Shown one piece after another: positions 11,412-22,630 of a stretch of DNA of 64,000 nt (position 1 is its first letter; each line of letters starts with the position of its first letter). The stretch lies in assembly GCA_012931725.1 (NCBI GenBank), contig CM022944.1:14254831-14318830 (forward strand). The letters run 5' to 3'. The notes beneath the pieces were generated by a model. The model made no database searches. It was not told where the DNA came from and worked only from the letters and a program-made list of their open reading frames with translations. This stretch comes from Litsea cubeba. Its lineage: Eukaryota > Streptophyta > Magnoliopsida > Laurales > Lauraceae. Both the position numbers and the translations under genes were made by a program.

Positions 11412-12280
11412 TATTATTATATAGGTGGGGCCCACACAAGCTCTTCTATTTTATAATCTTATAATAATAATAATAATATAGATTATATTATTAGTATATA
11501 GGTGGGGCCCACACAAGCTCTTCTATTTTATAATCTTATAATAATAATAATACGTAGATTATATTATTATTATATAGGTGGGGCCCACACAAGTTCTTCT
11601 ATTTTATAATATAATAATAATAATGTATATATTATATTATATTATTATTATATAGGAGGGGCCCACATAAGTTCTTTTATTTTATAATCTTATAATAATA
11701 ATAATAATGTATATATTATAATATTATTATATAAGTGGGGCCCACACATGTTCTTCTATTTTATAATCTTATAATAATAATAATAATATAATATATATTA
11801 TATTATTATATAGGTGGGGCCCACACAAGTTCTTCTAATTTATAATCTTATAATAATAATAATAATAATGTATAGATTATATTATTATTATATAAGTGGG
11901 GCCCACACATGTTCTTCTCTTTTATAATCTTATAATGATAATAATAATAATGTATATATTATATTATTATATAGGTGGGGCCCACACAAGTTCTTCTATT
12001 TTATAATCTAATAATAATAATAATATATTATATTATTATTATATAGGTGGGCCCCACACAAGTTCTTCTCTTTTATAATCTTATTATTATAATAATAATA
12101 ATGTATAGATTATATTATTATTGTATAGGTGGGGCCCACATAAGTTCTTCTCTTTTCTAATCTTATAATAATAATTATTATAATAATAATGTATATATTA
12201 TATTATTATTATATAGGTGGGGCCCACACAAGTTCTTCTCTTTTATAATCTTATTATTATAATAATAATGTATAGATGTG
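11412..12280. repeat. About 80-bp tandem repeat array, right part
   Basis: About eleven units share TATAGGTGGGGCCCACACAA followed by GTTCTTCTATTTTATAATC and ATA/ATT trinucleotide tracts. GGGGCCC is itself a palindrome and the ATA and ATT tracts of each unit are complementary, so each unit can fold. Confidence 0.9.
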
Positions 12281-13171
12281 AAGAAGGGTATTTTGGTCTA
12301 AAAAAAAAGTAGAAAGGAATGGAATGGCCATTCCTTCCCATCCCGGATGGAATGGCCATTCCTCTACATAAGGGAATGGGATTCCGGAGGTAATAGTCAT
12401 TACGCTACTTTTTTGCGAGCCAAACACTGTAATGACCATTCCGTTGGAATGATCATTCCATTCCGACCTTCATTACAGCGAACCAAACGCTACCTAAGAA
12501 TTACAAAGATGAATGCTTATGAAATGTGTGTGTGAAAACTTTAATCAAGTTAAAAATAAATCCAATCAAAATATATGCTCAAAGCATTTTAAATTTTAAG
12601 GCACATAAAAGATTTGATTGAAGATATATGCAAATCACATGTAAAACAATTAACTTGTTAATGTTATAAAAATCAAAAGATTACAAGTTGTATGAAATTA
12701 ATAATGTCTAAAACATGTGATGCATAAACAATGTTGTTTTAAAAAAAAACTAGTTTAACTAAAGTTCAAATAGATTGAAAACAACAAAGAGAATTCAAAC
12801 AAGTTAAAGAAACTTGTTATAAAGGAAAACAAAGATTTTGACTAAACATGTTTAAGAAGTTTTATGAAACAAACTTGATTTGAATCTAGGTGAAGAATCC
12901 AATAAAATCAAAGATTAAAAGAAGAATGGATTCAACACATCATAGTTATCATGCTATTAAACATTTTCCAAAGATTTAAAAAAAGCATATAACATATGAT
13001 TAGTTTTAAGCAAAGCTTACTTGGAGATTTAATTTCATTAATCCAAGCTTGAGCTTTACTAATGACCCTCTTGGTCTCTCTTAGTTCATCCCCTTTTTCT
13101 TCTCTACAAACTCCTCAAAGAGTGCTTAGAAGCTCTAAATTGTTCAACCCCTTTTTCAATGGGAAAGAACT

Positions 13172-13184
13172 CATATTTATACTC
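13172..13184 (-). promoter_or_regulatory. TATA box of antisense LTR
   Basis: On the - strand the sequence reads GAGTATAAATATGAG, about 560 bases inside the LTR start at 13739. This is the equivalent position to the TATA-like CTATAAAAAG of the related LTR at 20089-21864. Confidence 0.5.
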
Positions 13185-13199
13185 AAAAAGTGAGTCTCA

Positions 13200-13375
13200 G
13201 CATGTCCGCGGTTGACCTGCACCATCCCGGTCGACCTGGGCTTCGATGGTCATAAAAATGGTCGTTTGAAAAAGTAGCCCAACGGTCACTTTCTCGGTCG
13301 ACCTGCAGTGTGGTCGGTCGACTGAGTCCATGGGCTCGGTCGACCGACCACACTGTGGGTCGACTGGGTCCCTGG
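13200..13375. repeat. GGTCGACC palindromes in antisense LTR
   Basis: Several GGTCGACC and GGTCGACTG motifs lie just upstream, in - strand terms, of the LTR TATA box. Related clusters are in the LTRs at 2237-2535 and 20370-20650. Confidence 0.75.
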
Positions 13376-13739
13376 ACCAAAAATCCCAATTTTTCATATT
13401 TTAAAGATTTTCTTTGGGGATTCTTTTGGGCCAAAATATCAAGCTTGGAAACATGAATTAAATCATTCCAAGAGGTTTAAAATCATGAAACCTAAAAAGC
13501 CAAATATAATTTGAAACATCAAAACATTGGCTAGCTTGATTTATAAATTCTTTTCAAAATAAAATGCATCCAAGTTTTAAAACAAAACATGCATGAAACA
13601 TATGATTTACAAGATTTAAAACAATGCATGTTTAAATCAAGATTTCAAGTATTTCAAAATCAATGCATGTGTGAAAAATCAAATGAAGATTAAAATGATA
13701 ATGCATCCATCAAATTGCAATATTACAAAATCCCTAACA

Positions 13740-15040
13740 GTGTTTCATAACGTGATTCCTCCAAATTATCAACAACTATTGGGGTTTGGCATATTTCTCT
13801 TAACACCAACTATACAGTGAAAGTATGCATGGGACTTTGGAATGGACCCATTTATTTATGTTGACATATTTAGGCAATGATAATTTTACCATACTGACTA
13901 TTTATTTATATACATAATATTTAAATATGAATAAATATAAGTACTAGGCCCGGCCTTCAAAATTAAAGGGCATACAAAATTCTGTCAAAGCCCGGCCCTA
14001 GGGTTTTTAAGAAAAACAAAAATCCTCATTTTAAGGGCCTTTTGAGGGACATGATTAACTGGCCTAGATGAGGACTAATATAAAATCCTGAGAATGTCTC
14101 TAGAAGATCAACACTTCTGTATCACCCCTCTCTTGATATGAGGCCTAAGATGGATACTCTAATAAATATTTTTTTGTAGATTTCTTCGATGAGTCCTTTA
14201 AATCTCCTTGACTACTCTCTTCCTCCAAAGTTCCCCATTTAATCTTCCTATTTTTTTTTTCAAAAAGTCTACCTGGACATACTTTTTGGCATGAATCTTG
14301 GACAAACCCCTATGTTACCCCTTGAATATCACTGATATTTAAGGGGTAACATAGGGGAGTGATATTTAAGGGGTAACATAGGGGTTTGTCCAAAATTCAT
14401 GCCAAAAAGTATGTCCAGGTAGCATTACTCATTTTTTTTCTCTTTCTTTTCAGGAATTGATTGGTTGCATGAGTTATATATATGAGCGGTTGGGCTCAAT
14501 CCTTCCTATTGATGTCACCTTGAGCATCTCCTGAAAGGAAAAATTTGTATTAGTGACTTACTTATTCCCTCCTCATTTTATTTGATATAAATAAGAATTA
14601 TAAAAAAAAATCATAATTTCATGGAAAAGCATTTCCGACTATAGGAGGAAGGGTAAGAAAAATAGTTTTGAGGAAGAGGAAAAGTCTGCGAAACTCATTT
14701 TTCCGTGGAAGCTACAAAAAAATGTTCCCTAGGAAAATAATTTTTTTATTACATTGGGCATTCATCTCATGCTCTCCTTTATTATGTGCACTATAAAATG
14801 ATTACATGGGGTTTTTACTAAGAAATTATAAAGACTTCAGTAAAACACTAATTAGTAGTAGTGATTCAAATTTTTTTTTATAAAAAGTCAAAACTGAATT
14901 TGAGGGGATTTGATTTTTACCAAACTGCCCATACTATCCAACAAACCATCTCCTTTCCCTTTTCTTCTTTCACTTGCACACACAAGTCCTCTTCTCTTGC
15001 TTGGAAGAAACGAAGCTTCCACCATGGGCTTTAATATCCC
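13740..15040. other. Intergenic, no gene recognised
   Basis: No protein motif was seen on either strand. The stretch contains a foldback sequence (reported separately) and ordinary AT-rich DNA. A CT-rich stretch with an ATG near 15024 quickly reaches stops. Confidence 0.4.
14269..14422. repeat. Foldback (MITE-like) hairpin
   Basis: The sequence starts CTACCTGGACATAC and ends with its inverted copy GTATGTCCAGGTAG. The arms continue for about 60 bases with few mismatches, through ACAAACCCCTATGTTACCCC. A third copy of the GGGGTAACATAGGGG segment lies in the loop. No clear target duplication was found. Confidence 0.75.
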
Positions 15041-15283
15041 TAGTAGATGCCCTGTGTGGGGTGATTTTTAAGGTACCAAGATTACGTTAACTTCGGCAAT
15101 AAGATGGCAGTTAAACGCGCCTACGTGCCATCCAAGTGCACCTCGGCGATAGGGTCAGAACATTGGCCGAGACCAGACTGACCTCGGCTTCGCACTCTGA
15201 CCTCGGCTGCGCACACTGACCTCGGCTATCCACCTGACCTCGACTAAGGGAGTCAGGTTGCCAGTCGAGACAAGTATTAATGT
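15041..15283. other. LTR-like fragment with TGACCTCGGCT repeats
   Basis: The phrase TGACCTCGGCT recurs four times with small changes (about 15168-15245), and CTCGGCGATA/TTCGGCAATA phrases precede it. This style is common in the 5' part of plant LTRs, but no LTR boundary could be fixed. It is cut by the CACTA end at 15284. Confidence 0.4.
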
Positions 15284-16020
15284 CACTACACCATTTCAGG
15301 GCTTTTACAGCTTCTCATTTACGGCGTGCATTGAATGCAAGCCGTAAATGATATAATAGTATGGTGCGCATGGAATGCAAGCCGCAAAAGGGCCTTTTCT
15401 TCTCTTTATTAAGACGTGCATTTTGCGCACAGTGAGATCTTATCAATTACAGCGTGCATATAGGACGCCATAAATTATTGAGCATTTGCGGCCCACATTC
15501 GCAAGCCGTAAAAATATTAGGGTATCACAGCCCACATGTTGCACGCTGTAAAAGGCCAAGCCATTCAAATTAAGTTCAACGGCCTACTTTGAGAAGCTGC
15601 AAGATTAATCAGCTTTCACAGCCCACATTTCGCATGCCGTAAAAAAAGAAACCCGCCAAATTAATATTCCAAACGAAGGGTGGTGAGGGAGGGGAGAATG
15701 AGACTAAACTGACCTGAAGTAAGCTGATTTGGATTCTAAAAGGAAGGCTTTATGAACTTAAGCATGTAATTTGATTCACTGCCCAACAGTACAAGTTTAT
15801 AATGGAAAATGTACCAAAAAGTTCTTGTATTTCATGGACGAGCACCCTTTATCCCACCTTAGAATACAAAGAAAGAAAAAGAAGTACCATAATTTTATGA
15901 AATTTAAACACTAATGTTTGGAAAAATGTAATTGATTTCAAGAAAAGCTCCAAATTTTAGAAATAAAAAAATTTAGATCTACACTTTAAAATACTAGATC
16001 TAGGAAAAAATAAGTGAGTA
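15284..16020 (+). mobile_element. CACTA-A left terminus and subterminal repeats
   Basis: The block starts CACTACACCATTTCAGGG, preceded by TGT. It is followed to about 15660 by variants of a subterminal repeat, GGCGTGCATTGAATGCAAGC and its inverse, six to eight copies. This is the architecture of an En/Spm (CACTA) end, where TNPA-like proteins bind. The remaining sequence to 16020 has no motif. The other end was not found. A second CACTA left end with a different subterminal repeat starts at 16021, so this element is either interrupted or truncated there. Confidence 0.65.
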
Positions 16021-16330
16021 CACTATTAGAAAATGGAAATTTTATATCGGTTACAAAACCTGCTCTATATCGGTTTTTAATATAACCGATATAATATCTT
16101 CAGTCAAGGTTTTTTATATCAGTTAATATTTTTTTATATCGGTCAATTTTTTTTAATATCGGTTACATGATAACAGATATAATAATCGTTATATATAATA
16201 TCGGTTAGCACATATGTGATATTAATTTTTATATTTTATGTTGGTTATTATAAAATCGATATTATATAATTTCCCAAAACCGATATCACATCTATCTTTT
16301 TATATCGGTTATTCTTAAATTTACCACTGA
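16021..16330 (+). mobile_element. CACTA-B left terminus and subterminal repeats
   Basis: The block starts CACTATTAGAAAATGG after GTA. It has about ten direct and inverted copies of TATATCGGTTA or its complement within 310 bases, a typical CACTA subterminal region distinct from that of CACTA-A. The right end was not identified in the window. The captured fragments to its right (BABAM1, LEUNIG, perhaps the LRR and kinase pieces) may be its cargo. Confidence 0.65.
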
Positions 16331-16603
16331 TTTCCCTCTCCCGCCTCCAACATTCCCTTTTCCCCCTCCAAGCCCTCTTTTCCCTCTCCAAGTCCTCTTT
16401 TCCCTAACTCATTTCTTTCTCTCCCCTCACTCCAAGTGAATCGCCCAAAACCCATCTCCATCTTAGGAAAAACCCCTCCAGAACCCATCTCCTCTCATCC
16501 CTTTCTATATTTCCCTCCCTCTCCAGACCTCTCCCAGGCGCACGACGATCACAGCAGCCCTTCTCAAACTCGTTCGGAGTCTTCTACAAAGAGAGAGAGA
16601 GAG

Positions 16604-16807
16604 ATGGACAGAGGAGGAGGCGGCGGCTCTTCTTCTCGATATAGCTTGCAGCCGATGAGATTCTGCAACGAAGACATACTGATTTGCGTGGACATGGACC
16701 TGGAATCGCAGGTGGAGATGAAGGTTTTGGGACCCAAAAGTCGACCCATCACCCGCTTGGATTCCATCAAGCAGGCCATTCTCCTCTTCGTCAATGCCAA
16801 ACTCGCC
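16604..16807 (+). pseudogene. Captured BABAM1/MERIT40-like exon 1
   Basis: The frame starts ATG and encodes a Gly/Ser-rich start followed by EDILICVDMDLESQVEMK, then RPITRLDSIKQAILLFVNAK. I recognise this as the N-terminal start of plant BRISC and BRCA1-A complex member 1 (a VWA-like scaffold of deubiquitinase complexes). The homology stops after about 68 residues, where the family continues with INPDHRFAF-like sequence, while this copy turns into unrelated sequence. The upstream reading frame (from 16436) is pyrimidine-rich 5'UTR-like DNA captured with the exon. It lies about 270 bases inside the CACTA-B end, so it is likely transposon cargo, not a working gene. Confidence 0.7.
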
Positions 16808-17239
16808 GTTCTGATCTGGGGGTTTCTTGTGCGTGGAGATCGACCAACTCACCGCAGGCACGTCTCTGGATTCTTGGAAGCCGAACAGAGGTATGAACAT
16901 TTACTCTCTTTTTTTTCATTTTTTCTTGATTTGGCCTTAACGAAACCCTATCTGGATTTGCTGAGATTTGCCTGATAACCAACCCTCTTTGGGTTCGCCT
17001 GTAATCTCTGGATTTGCCTTCAAAGGCAGGTTACCTGTAACTCTGATAACCCTCTCTGGATTTTCAAAAAACCACAATTTTGCATTTTGGATTTATACAT
17101 GCACAGAGAGGTTTCTGGTAAGATCCTCGACGGGGAAGAGAAAGAGAGACATTTAGTGTTTTTTTTTTTTTTTTGGTACTGTGCATTTCTTGGGTTTTGG
17201 CTCTCTGATTTTGCTTCTGTTTGGGTTTGCAAAAATAGG

Positions 17240-17503
17240 TTGGATGCCTTCCAAGCCGAAGGGAAAGTGTCTTCTGACCCTGTTGGTAAGATTGTGAAGA
17301 TATTTAATTGAAGATAAGCATGTTTTAGGGTGGGGGTTTGAGATTTTGTTGTGTTGGTTTGGTTTTTAACTGATAAGTGGTGTCGGTTCTCAGCCGTTAA
17401 TGCACCAGGCGGCTTTCTCTTAGAGTGGTGGTCTGTGTTTTGGGATATATTCATTGCCAGGACAAATGAGAAGCACTTTGACATTGCTGCATCTTACATA
17501 GAG
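17240..17503 (+). pseudogene. Captured LEUNIG/LUG LUFS-domain exons
   Basis: Two exons can be read. The first (17240-17285) encodes LDAFQAEGKVSSDPV and ends at a GTAAG donor. The second (17394-17503) encodes NAPGGFLLEWWSVFWDIF followed by IARTNEKHFDIAASYIE, and ends at GTGGGT. These form the central part of the LUFS domain of LEUNIG-type transcriptional co-repressors, which binds SEUSS partners. The intron between them and the splice sites are kept, so the capture came from genomic DNA. The start Met exon and the WD40 repeats are missing. It follows the BABAM1 piece on the same strand, so a chimeric transcript is possible. Confidence 0.85.
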
Positions 17504-17672
17504 GTGGGTTTTTGTTTTCTTTCACTAACATGATCTTACCCTTTCTTTCTTTTTCTTTTTTTTTTTCAGATTTTTTTTTCTTTTTCATGTGTCTCCATCT
17601 TGTAGTGTCTTGATTTTTGAGGTAGGCTTTTGTTTGGAGGAAAATCTTCTCATGCACATGTGATGTGCAGGG

Positions 17673-19984
17673 TGATGGACCGCGCTCCGGATGCTCGAGT
17701 TCCTACCGAGGTCGGCGGACGTGGGAGTCCGTTTGGTTCCGACCCTTTCGTAACCGGGGGGCAAGGGGCGTGCATCAACATTTCTTTTTTTGTGTGGGTG
17801 TGCCAGATTTTCTATTTTTACTTGGAATTGCAAGTGGTGATCCGGAGATCAACCTTCGCAAGTAAAAAGGAAATCAACTTCTTTCAAGTTTTCCATTGCA
17901 CATATATTTAAGAAAAGAGACATTTTTCTTGGTTTGCCGTGAAAGGCGATTTTTTTGGCATTTATAGCCGATTTTGGCGTTTATAGCCGATTTTTGCATT
18001 TATAGCCGATTTACAATCCTTATCAATAATGAAAGACAAGAGTTGTGATTTTTTGTCTCTTTTGAAAAAATACAAACTACAATGAAAAGCAAGAAAAGGA
18101 GGATCTAACTTCTCAGGAGATTGTGGGGGACCCGTTTAGATTGACGGTCGCAAGCCATGTGTGGGCTTCGCCATCATCCATGCAGATGAGAACAGAGGAT
18201 GCTATTGATTTGCTTGGCTTGGCTATAACCTCGGGTTTTTAGAGAACAAAGACCAAAAGAAGGTCCTATGTCCAATAAAAGGCCGAGTAGACGGGCTGAA
18301 AAGCCATATCTAAGCCATTGGAGGCAGGAGGAGAAGGCAAGGACCTTGGGGGGGGGGGGTACCCCCCAAGGGACTTTTGTCACCTTGTTGCGGTGGCCGG
18401 TGTAGAACTTCCGCAGAGTTTTCTCTCTTTTTCCTTTCTCTGGATTTCTGTGCTTCTGTCTGTGTGTTTGTGCTTTTTTTCTGATGCTCTGTGACTATTC
18501 TTTCTTCTTGGAGAGCTCTCCTATTTATAGGCTTTTAGGTAGCCTTTTAGGTGGGTTTATGGGCTTTTATTGTCATTAAGCCGCATAATGGGAGGAGTTA
18601 CAAAATTGAATTGTTTATTTTGTAACTCCTTTTTCTTGGCTTCTGATTGGCCGGAGGAGATTGAGGGCATTTAATCGCCTTTAATCGCCATGATGGGAGG
18701 AGTTTCATGGGTTAAATGCCATGAATCTCTTGACTTGTAACTCCCAAATGCTTGCTTCTGATTGGGCCGTCCAAAGAAATGGATTAATGACTGTAATAAA
18801 GTTAGTCAATTAATCGCATTAAGTGGTCGCCGAGCTGCTGAAGAGTCGCGGGCCGTGCCACGTCTTTTGGGATTCTTCTGTCGATGATCATCGATGGATC
18901 TTCATGTAGATCGACATCAGATGGCCATGTAATTTCAGGTGTTTGTTGCCAACAGCGGGTCGGTGCCATCTGTCCTGTCGATTTCTCAATCGGTCGGGTA
19001 GAAAGCACACTTTTTTTTGGTTGACCGGGGTGGCGATCAATATTGTTTTCGATACTCTTGATGATTGACCCGTGTTTTGGACGGATGTCAGAGGACTTGG
19101 TGTCTCAAAAGCATGAATTTTGGAAAGTACCAGAGGCTGGGCTCTTCGAATCGCGAAAAAAACGGCGAAAACCGGGGTTTCCGGGGCTTTCCCGGCGACC
19201 CCGGGTTCCAAGGTCGCCGGCAACCCTGGCCCAGGGTCGCAGGGGTCTGCGACCCTGGGGGGTTTTCCCCCTTTTGTGTCCCGTTTTGTGTCCGTTTTTG
19301 CTGTTTTTTGATTCTTTTTTCTCCTGTACTTTTCCTTGACATTCTGACCATTTATTGGCCTAATTTCTTTGTAGGAAATCTGATGAGAATCCTTGCATTT
19401 TATTTTGCAAAGTTTCCAATTTCCTGAGAAAGCCGAAGACTTTGTCGCGCAGAGCTGCCGATTTTCCGTCAGAAGCTGAAACTGGGTCAAACGATGTCGG
19501 AATGACCTGAAATTTGGTGTGAAGCCTGCTGAGCAATAAATAAGACCAACCATAGGCTTTTGTTTGAGTTTTGAAGCCGTTTGGGGTCCTATCACCAGTA
19601 GACTTGCTTTTTATCGCGATGAAGATGTCGCGGTTTGATGTGCGGTCAACCGATGTCCGATTGACTTGAAATTTGACAGGGAACCTATTGGAGTCATTTT
19701 AAGATGATCCATAGGCTCTGTCTTGGAAACCATGGTCCCGGAGAGCTTTGCCGCCGAGAGCTCCTTTTCAGCTGTCGGAGAAGCGAAGTTAGGCCAAATG
19801 ATTTTGAAATGGCCCGAAACTTCTTGTGTACTCCTCTTTTGGCTGTCTTGAAAAATCTTGCAGTTTTTGTTTGATTCTGACAAGATTTGATTTTTGGAAG
19901 CAGCATTGCCTATTTATGGCAGGTTGCGACTTCATGTAGCTCTTTGGATCTTGAAGAGGCAAAGTGACATTTTTGGTGTCAACA
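17673..19984 (-). mobile_element. Solo LTR, 2.3 kb, minus orientation
   Basis: On the - strand the LTR starts TGTTGACACCAAAAATG at 19984 and ends at 17673 (TGATGG on the + strand, so CCATCA at its end). CAGGG flanks it on both sides (17668-17672 and 19985-19989), a perfect 5-bp target duplication. No internal region is present. Its interior has a TATA box, a GC-rich palindromic block around 19140-19260 with GGGTCGCAGGGGTCTGCGACCC, and a G-run palindrome near 18345-18368. It splits sequence that should otherwise continue from the LEUNIG fragment region to about 20080. Confidence 0.85.
18521..18530 (-). promoter_or_regulatory. TATA box of minus-strand solo LTR
   Basis: The - strand reads GCCTATAAATAGGAGAGC, a strong plant TATA box. 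It is followed by A/G-rich leader sequence with CAGAGAGAAA-type phrases, as expected at the U3-R border. Confidence 0.65.
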
Positions 19985-20088
19985 CAGGGCACAGCGGAAT
20001 AATCATCCATGTTTGGAACATGAATTCATTGAAGTTCTATTCCAAAAAGGATTTTGAGTAACATGATCTTACCTTTGTTCTTCATAAA

Positions 20089-21864
20089 TGTTAGACCCTA
20101 AGGTGTTTGTAATTTGATGTCTTGCATTTGCATGATATTCATCTCCTTGATTTCATTTTCATTTCACCAAGTTTCTTCTTGAAAATCATCTTTTGAATTA
20201 ACTTACTCATGTTTTAATTCAAAATTTTTTTGGTTGATTTGAATCTTGATTTGAATTATGTTTTTCTTGATGAAACAATTTATAAAAAGACCTTTCAAAT
20301 ATAAGTTTTAAAATAGTTTCAAAGTTTCACTCTTCAAAAACTTCAGATCCTCAAAAATTTAATCTGACCACACCGTCGGTCAGGCTATCGGTTCACATCG
20401 GTTCCTATCGGTCAACCGGCAGTGTACAAATTGTAAGACCGAGAGCTCGTCGGTTCCAAAAACAGTCAGCGATTTTTTTCAACAACTTTGTGCTATCGGT
20501 TCATCTATCGGTTCCTTATCGGTCAACCGATAAATGACGGTCAACCGATAAATGCATATGGGTCAGAAAAACTTTCAAAAATATGACCGTTGCATATGAC
20601 TGTTGAGCTATCGGTCGACCGACACCTAGTTATCGGTCAACCGACAGGTATCCGTTGGACCATTTTTTCTATAAAAAGCAAGTTCATTCCAAAAATGAAA
20701 TAGAGAGAAAAGATGCCATTTTTGGTGTTTTCAAGTGCCCAAGCAAAAGGAATGAATTAAGGAAGCTTAATTGGTCCAAATGGAAAGCTAAAGCTTGATT
20801 ACAAGAAGTTAGATTCTAGTAAGCTTGAATTTCCTTATTCATATGTTTCATGCTTTGTTTTAAACTTTTGGAGAATGTTTTCTAGCATGCTAATGTTTTC
20901 TAGCATGCTAACTATGTTGTGTGGAATCCATATCTTATTTAATATTTGATTCATATGTTTTGGAATCCACCTCTTGATTCAAACCAAGTTATATTTCAAT
21001 CTTTGGTAATCATGCTTTTGAAAAACTTCAATTTATTTTGTAGCATGATTTTTTAACTTGTTTGAATCCTTCCTTATTGTTTCAATCATTTGAACTTTAG
21101 TTAAATCTTGTTCCTTGAAAACAACATTGGATTTGCATTACATGTTTAATCATACCTTTTGATATAACTTGAGTCTTTGATTTTCATATCTTCTTCAACT
21201 TAGTTTTTATACATGTGATTAGCATCATCTTCAATCAAATCCTTGTGTCTTAACTTTCAAATGCTTTTTAGCATACATTGATTAAACTTTCACTTTCAAC
21301 TTGATTGAAGTCTTCACACACACATCATGCTCATTCATCTTTGAATCTCATTAAGTGTTGTGTGAGTTTATTTTCACTTTCATATCAGCCTAATTAAGAG
21401 GCAAATGTACTGAGCTATAATTATTTCTCTTCTAGTGTTTAGACACTTCATTGAGAAAGAAAAATCTATTGGTTGTAGAGGTTATTGCTTAGCCTAAGAA
21501 AAGCATAGTGTATATGTTGTTGTTAAGCCTAGAAAAAAAATATTGTAAGGTTATTGCTTACCCTTGGAAAGCATATTGTAAAGGTTATTGCTTAGCCTTT
21601 TGCAAAAGCATAAATAGTAGAAATCCGGTGGGGTGTTGAGCACAAGCCGGTAGTGGATGTAGGCATTGAGGTTGAACCACTATAAATCATTGTGCAATGG
21701 TGAATGACTTGTAGTGATTGATTTATTTATCTTCCGCACTTATTCACATAATCATCACTAGTTAAAAGTAAACTGGAAAGAATTTAAAAAGAATTTAAAA
21801 TTGACCATTAATTTGAAGATCACCCTATTCACCCCCCCTCTAGGGTTACGATCCCGGACTTTCA
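20089..21864 (+). mobile_element. Solo LTR, 1.8 kb, copia-type, plus orientation
   Basis: The element starts TGTTAGACCCTAAGG and ends CTAGGGTTACGATCCCGGACTTTCA (shown only as its ends). ATAAA flanks both sides (20084-20088 and 21865-21869), a perfect 5-bp target duplication. The ending CACCCCCCCTCTAGGGTTACG is typical of large plant copia LTRs. No internal region is present. It is the same family as the antisense LTR at 8641-13739. It contains CGGTCAACCGAC-type palindromes at about 20370-20650, a TATA-like box near 20670, and a short tandem repeat of the GAGGTTATTGCTTAGCC phrase around 21475-21610. Confidence 0.9.
20670..20679 (+). promoter_or_regulatory. TATA box of copia-type solo LTR
   Basis: CTATAAAAAG lies about 580 bases inside the LTR and directly after the GGTCGACC/GGTCAACC cluster, matching the layout of the antisense LTR copy. 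Confidence 0.5.
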
Positions 21865-21869
21865 ATAAA

Positions 21870-22630
21870 TTGTTCCTTGTATGGTTCCCTATCTTGTAAT
21901 GCTGTGTTTTTTCAGTAGGCCATCTCTAAAACTTAAAATCATAGAGGTCCTATTCTGTAAATGAGAACAGGGAAAGGATTTTAGTAGGTTCTCAGTTGTA
22001 ACTATTTTCAGTGCAGAAGTGCTTTTAAAATTTTTTTTTTTTACACATAATGGGCCTCATGTACTTTGATACTAGGACCTTGCTCATAAGGGGGAAATGG
22101 CCACTGGACCATTGTGCTAGACGTATGGTTTTAGTGGATCTAATTTTGGAAGTGTAGAGTTTTATATTGACTTTGCCTTAAATTATTGGCTTTTCTAAGA
22201 GATGTTTCTGTTCAATCTTTGCTCTTTTGGTTTAAGCAAATTTTTTTTTTTGGTTTCTTGTAAGGTTCTGAAGACTCTGCATTGTTGAATTGATATTGTG
22301 GGTTTTATGTAATCAAGGAGGACATTTGGTTGCTATGAGTTTTGAATCCATTTGTTATAATGATTATTGGCCTTTGGAGCTTTGATGTATCCATCTTGAG
22401 CACTTTGTCCTAATCATCATCATTGGAATCCTAGCCCATCTATCTGGGGTCTGGTTTTTCGGAAGTTCTTGTGTTTGGTGAGCTGCTTTTTATATGAATT
22501 TTGAAAATCTCTCGTCATGCTGCTTATTTTGGGTTTCTTGGGTATCCTTTAATTTTAAGTTTAGTGAGGTGAAATCTGAAGCTGTTCATGTTGACTGATT
22601 TGAATGTCTGATTGTGCTTCTCAACTTCAG
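21870..22630. other. No gene recognised; intron-like sequence
   Basis: T-rich, GT-rich sequence that reads like plant intron on the + strand, leading up to a splice acceptor at 22630. It may be intron captured with the LRR fragment that follows. Confidence 0.4.

Larger units (their letters stand above)
8811..12494. mobile_element. PIF/Harbinger-like non-autonomous element
   Basis: The element begins GGTAGCGTTTGGTTCGCTG and ends with its exact reverse complement, CAGCGAACCAAACGCTACC. It is flanked on both sides by TAA, the 3-bp duplication of PIF/Harbinger elements. Subterminal sequence rich in GGAATGG and CCATTCC is also shared in inverted order. No transposase or Myb-like reading frame is present. 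Most of the interior is a tandem repeat array and a nested insertion. It sits inside the antisense LTR. Confidence 0.85.
8641..13739 (-). mobile_element. Antisense LTR fragment split by a PIF insertion
   Basis: Read on the - strand from 13739 (TGTTAGGGATTTTG) this is the same family as the solo LTR at 20089. Shared landmarks are AGTGTGTCTGTGTGAGTT, TTTCATATCCGCC, AGAGGCAA and GGTTATTGCTTAGCC. The last roughly 350 bases of the LTR, equivalent to 21510-21864, are absent, and the copy stops in the copia RNase H remnant. A PIF-like element at 8811-12494 interrupts it. Without that insertion the LTR piece is about 1.4 kb. The junction near 8640 lacks a target duplication, so truncation or illegitimate recombination is likely. 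Confidence 0.75.

Noticed and set aside
5160..13739. The 8641-13739 LTR as the 3' LTR of the copia body
   Set aside because: It lies in the opposite orientation and its outer boundary (TGTTAG) faces away from the copia body. A true 3' LTR would be on the + strand after a polypurine tract.
17595..17612. CTTGTAGTG at 17600-17608, a possible CACTA right end
   Set aside because: The left end of CACTA-B is CACTATTAGAAAATGG, which does not match, and no subterminal repeats precede the site. It is probably chance.
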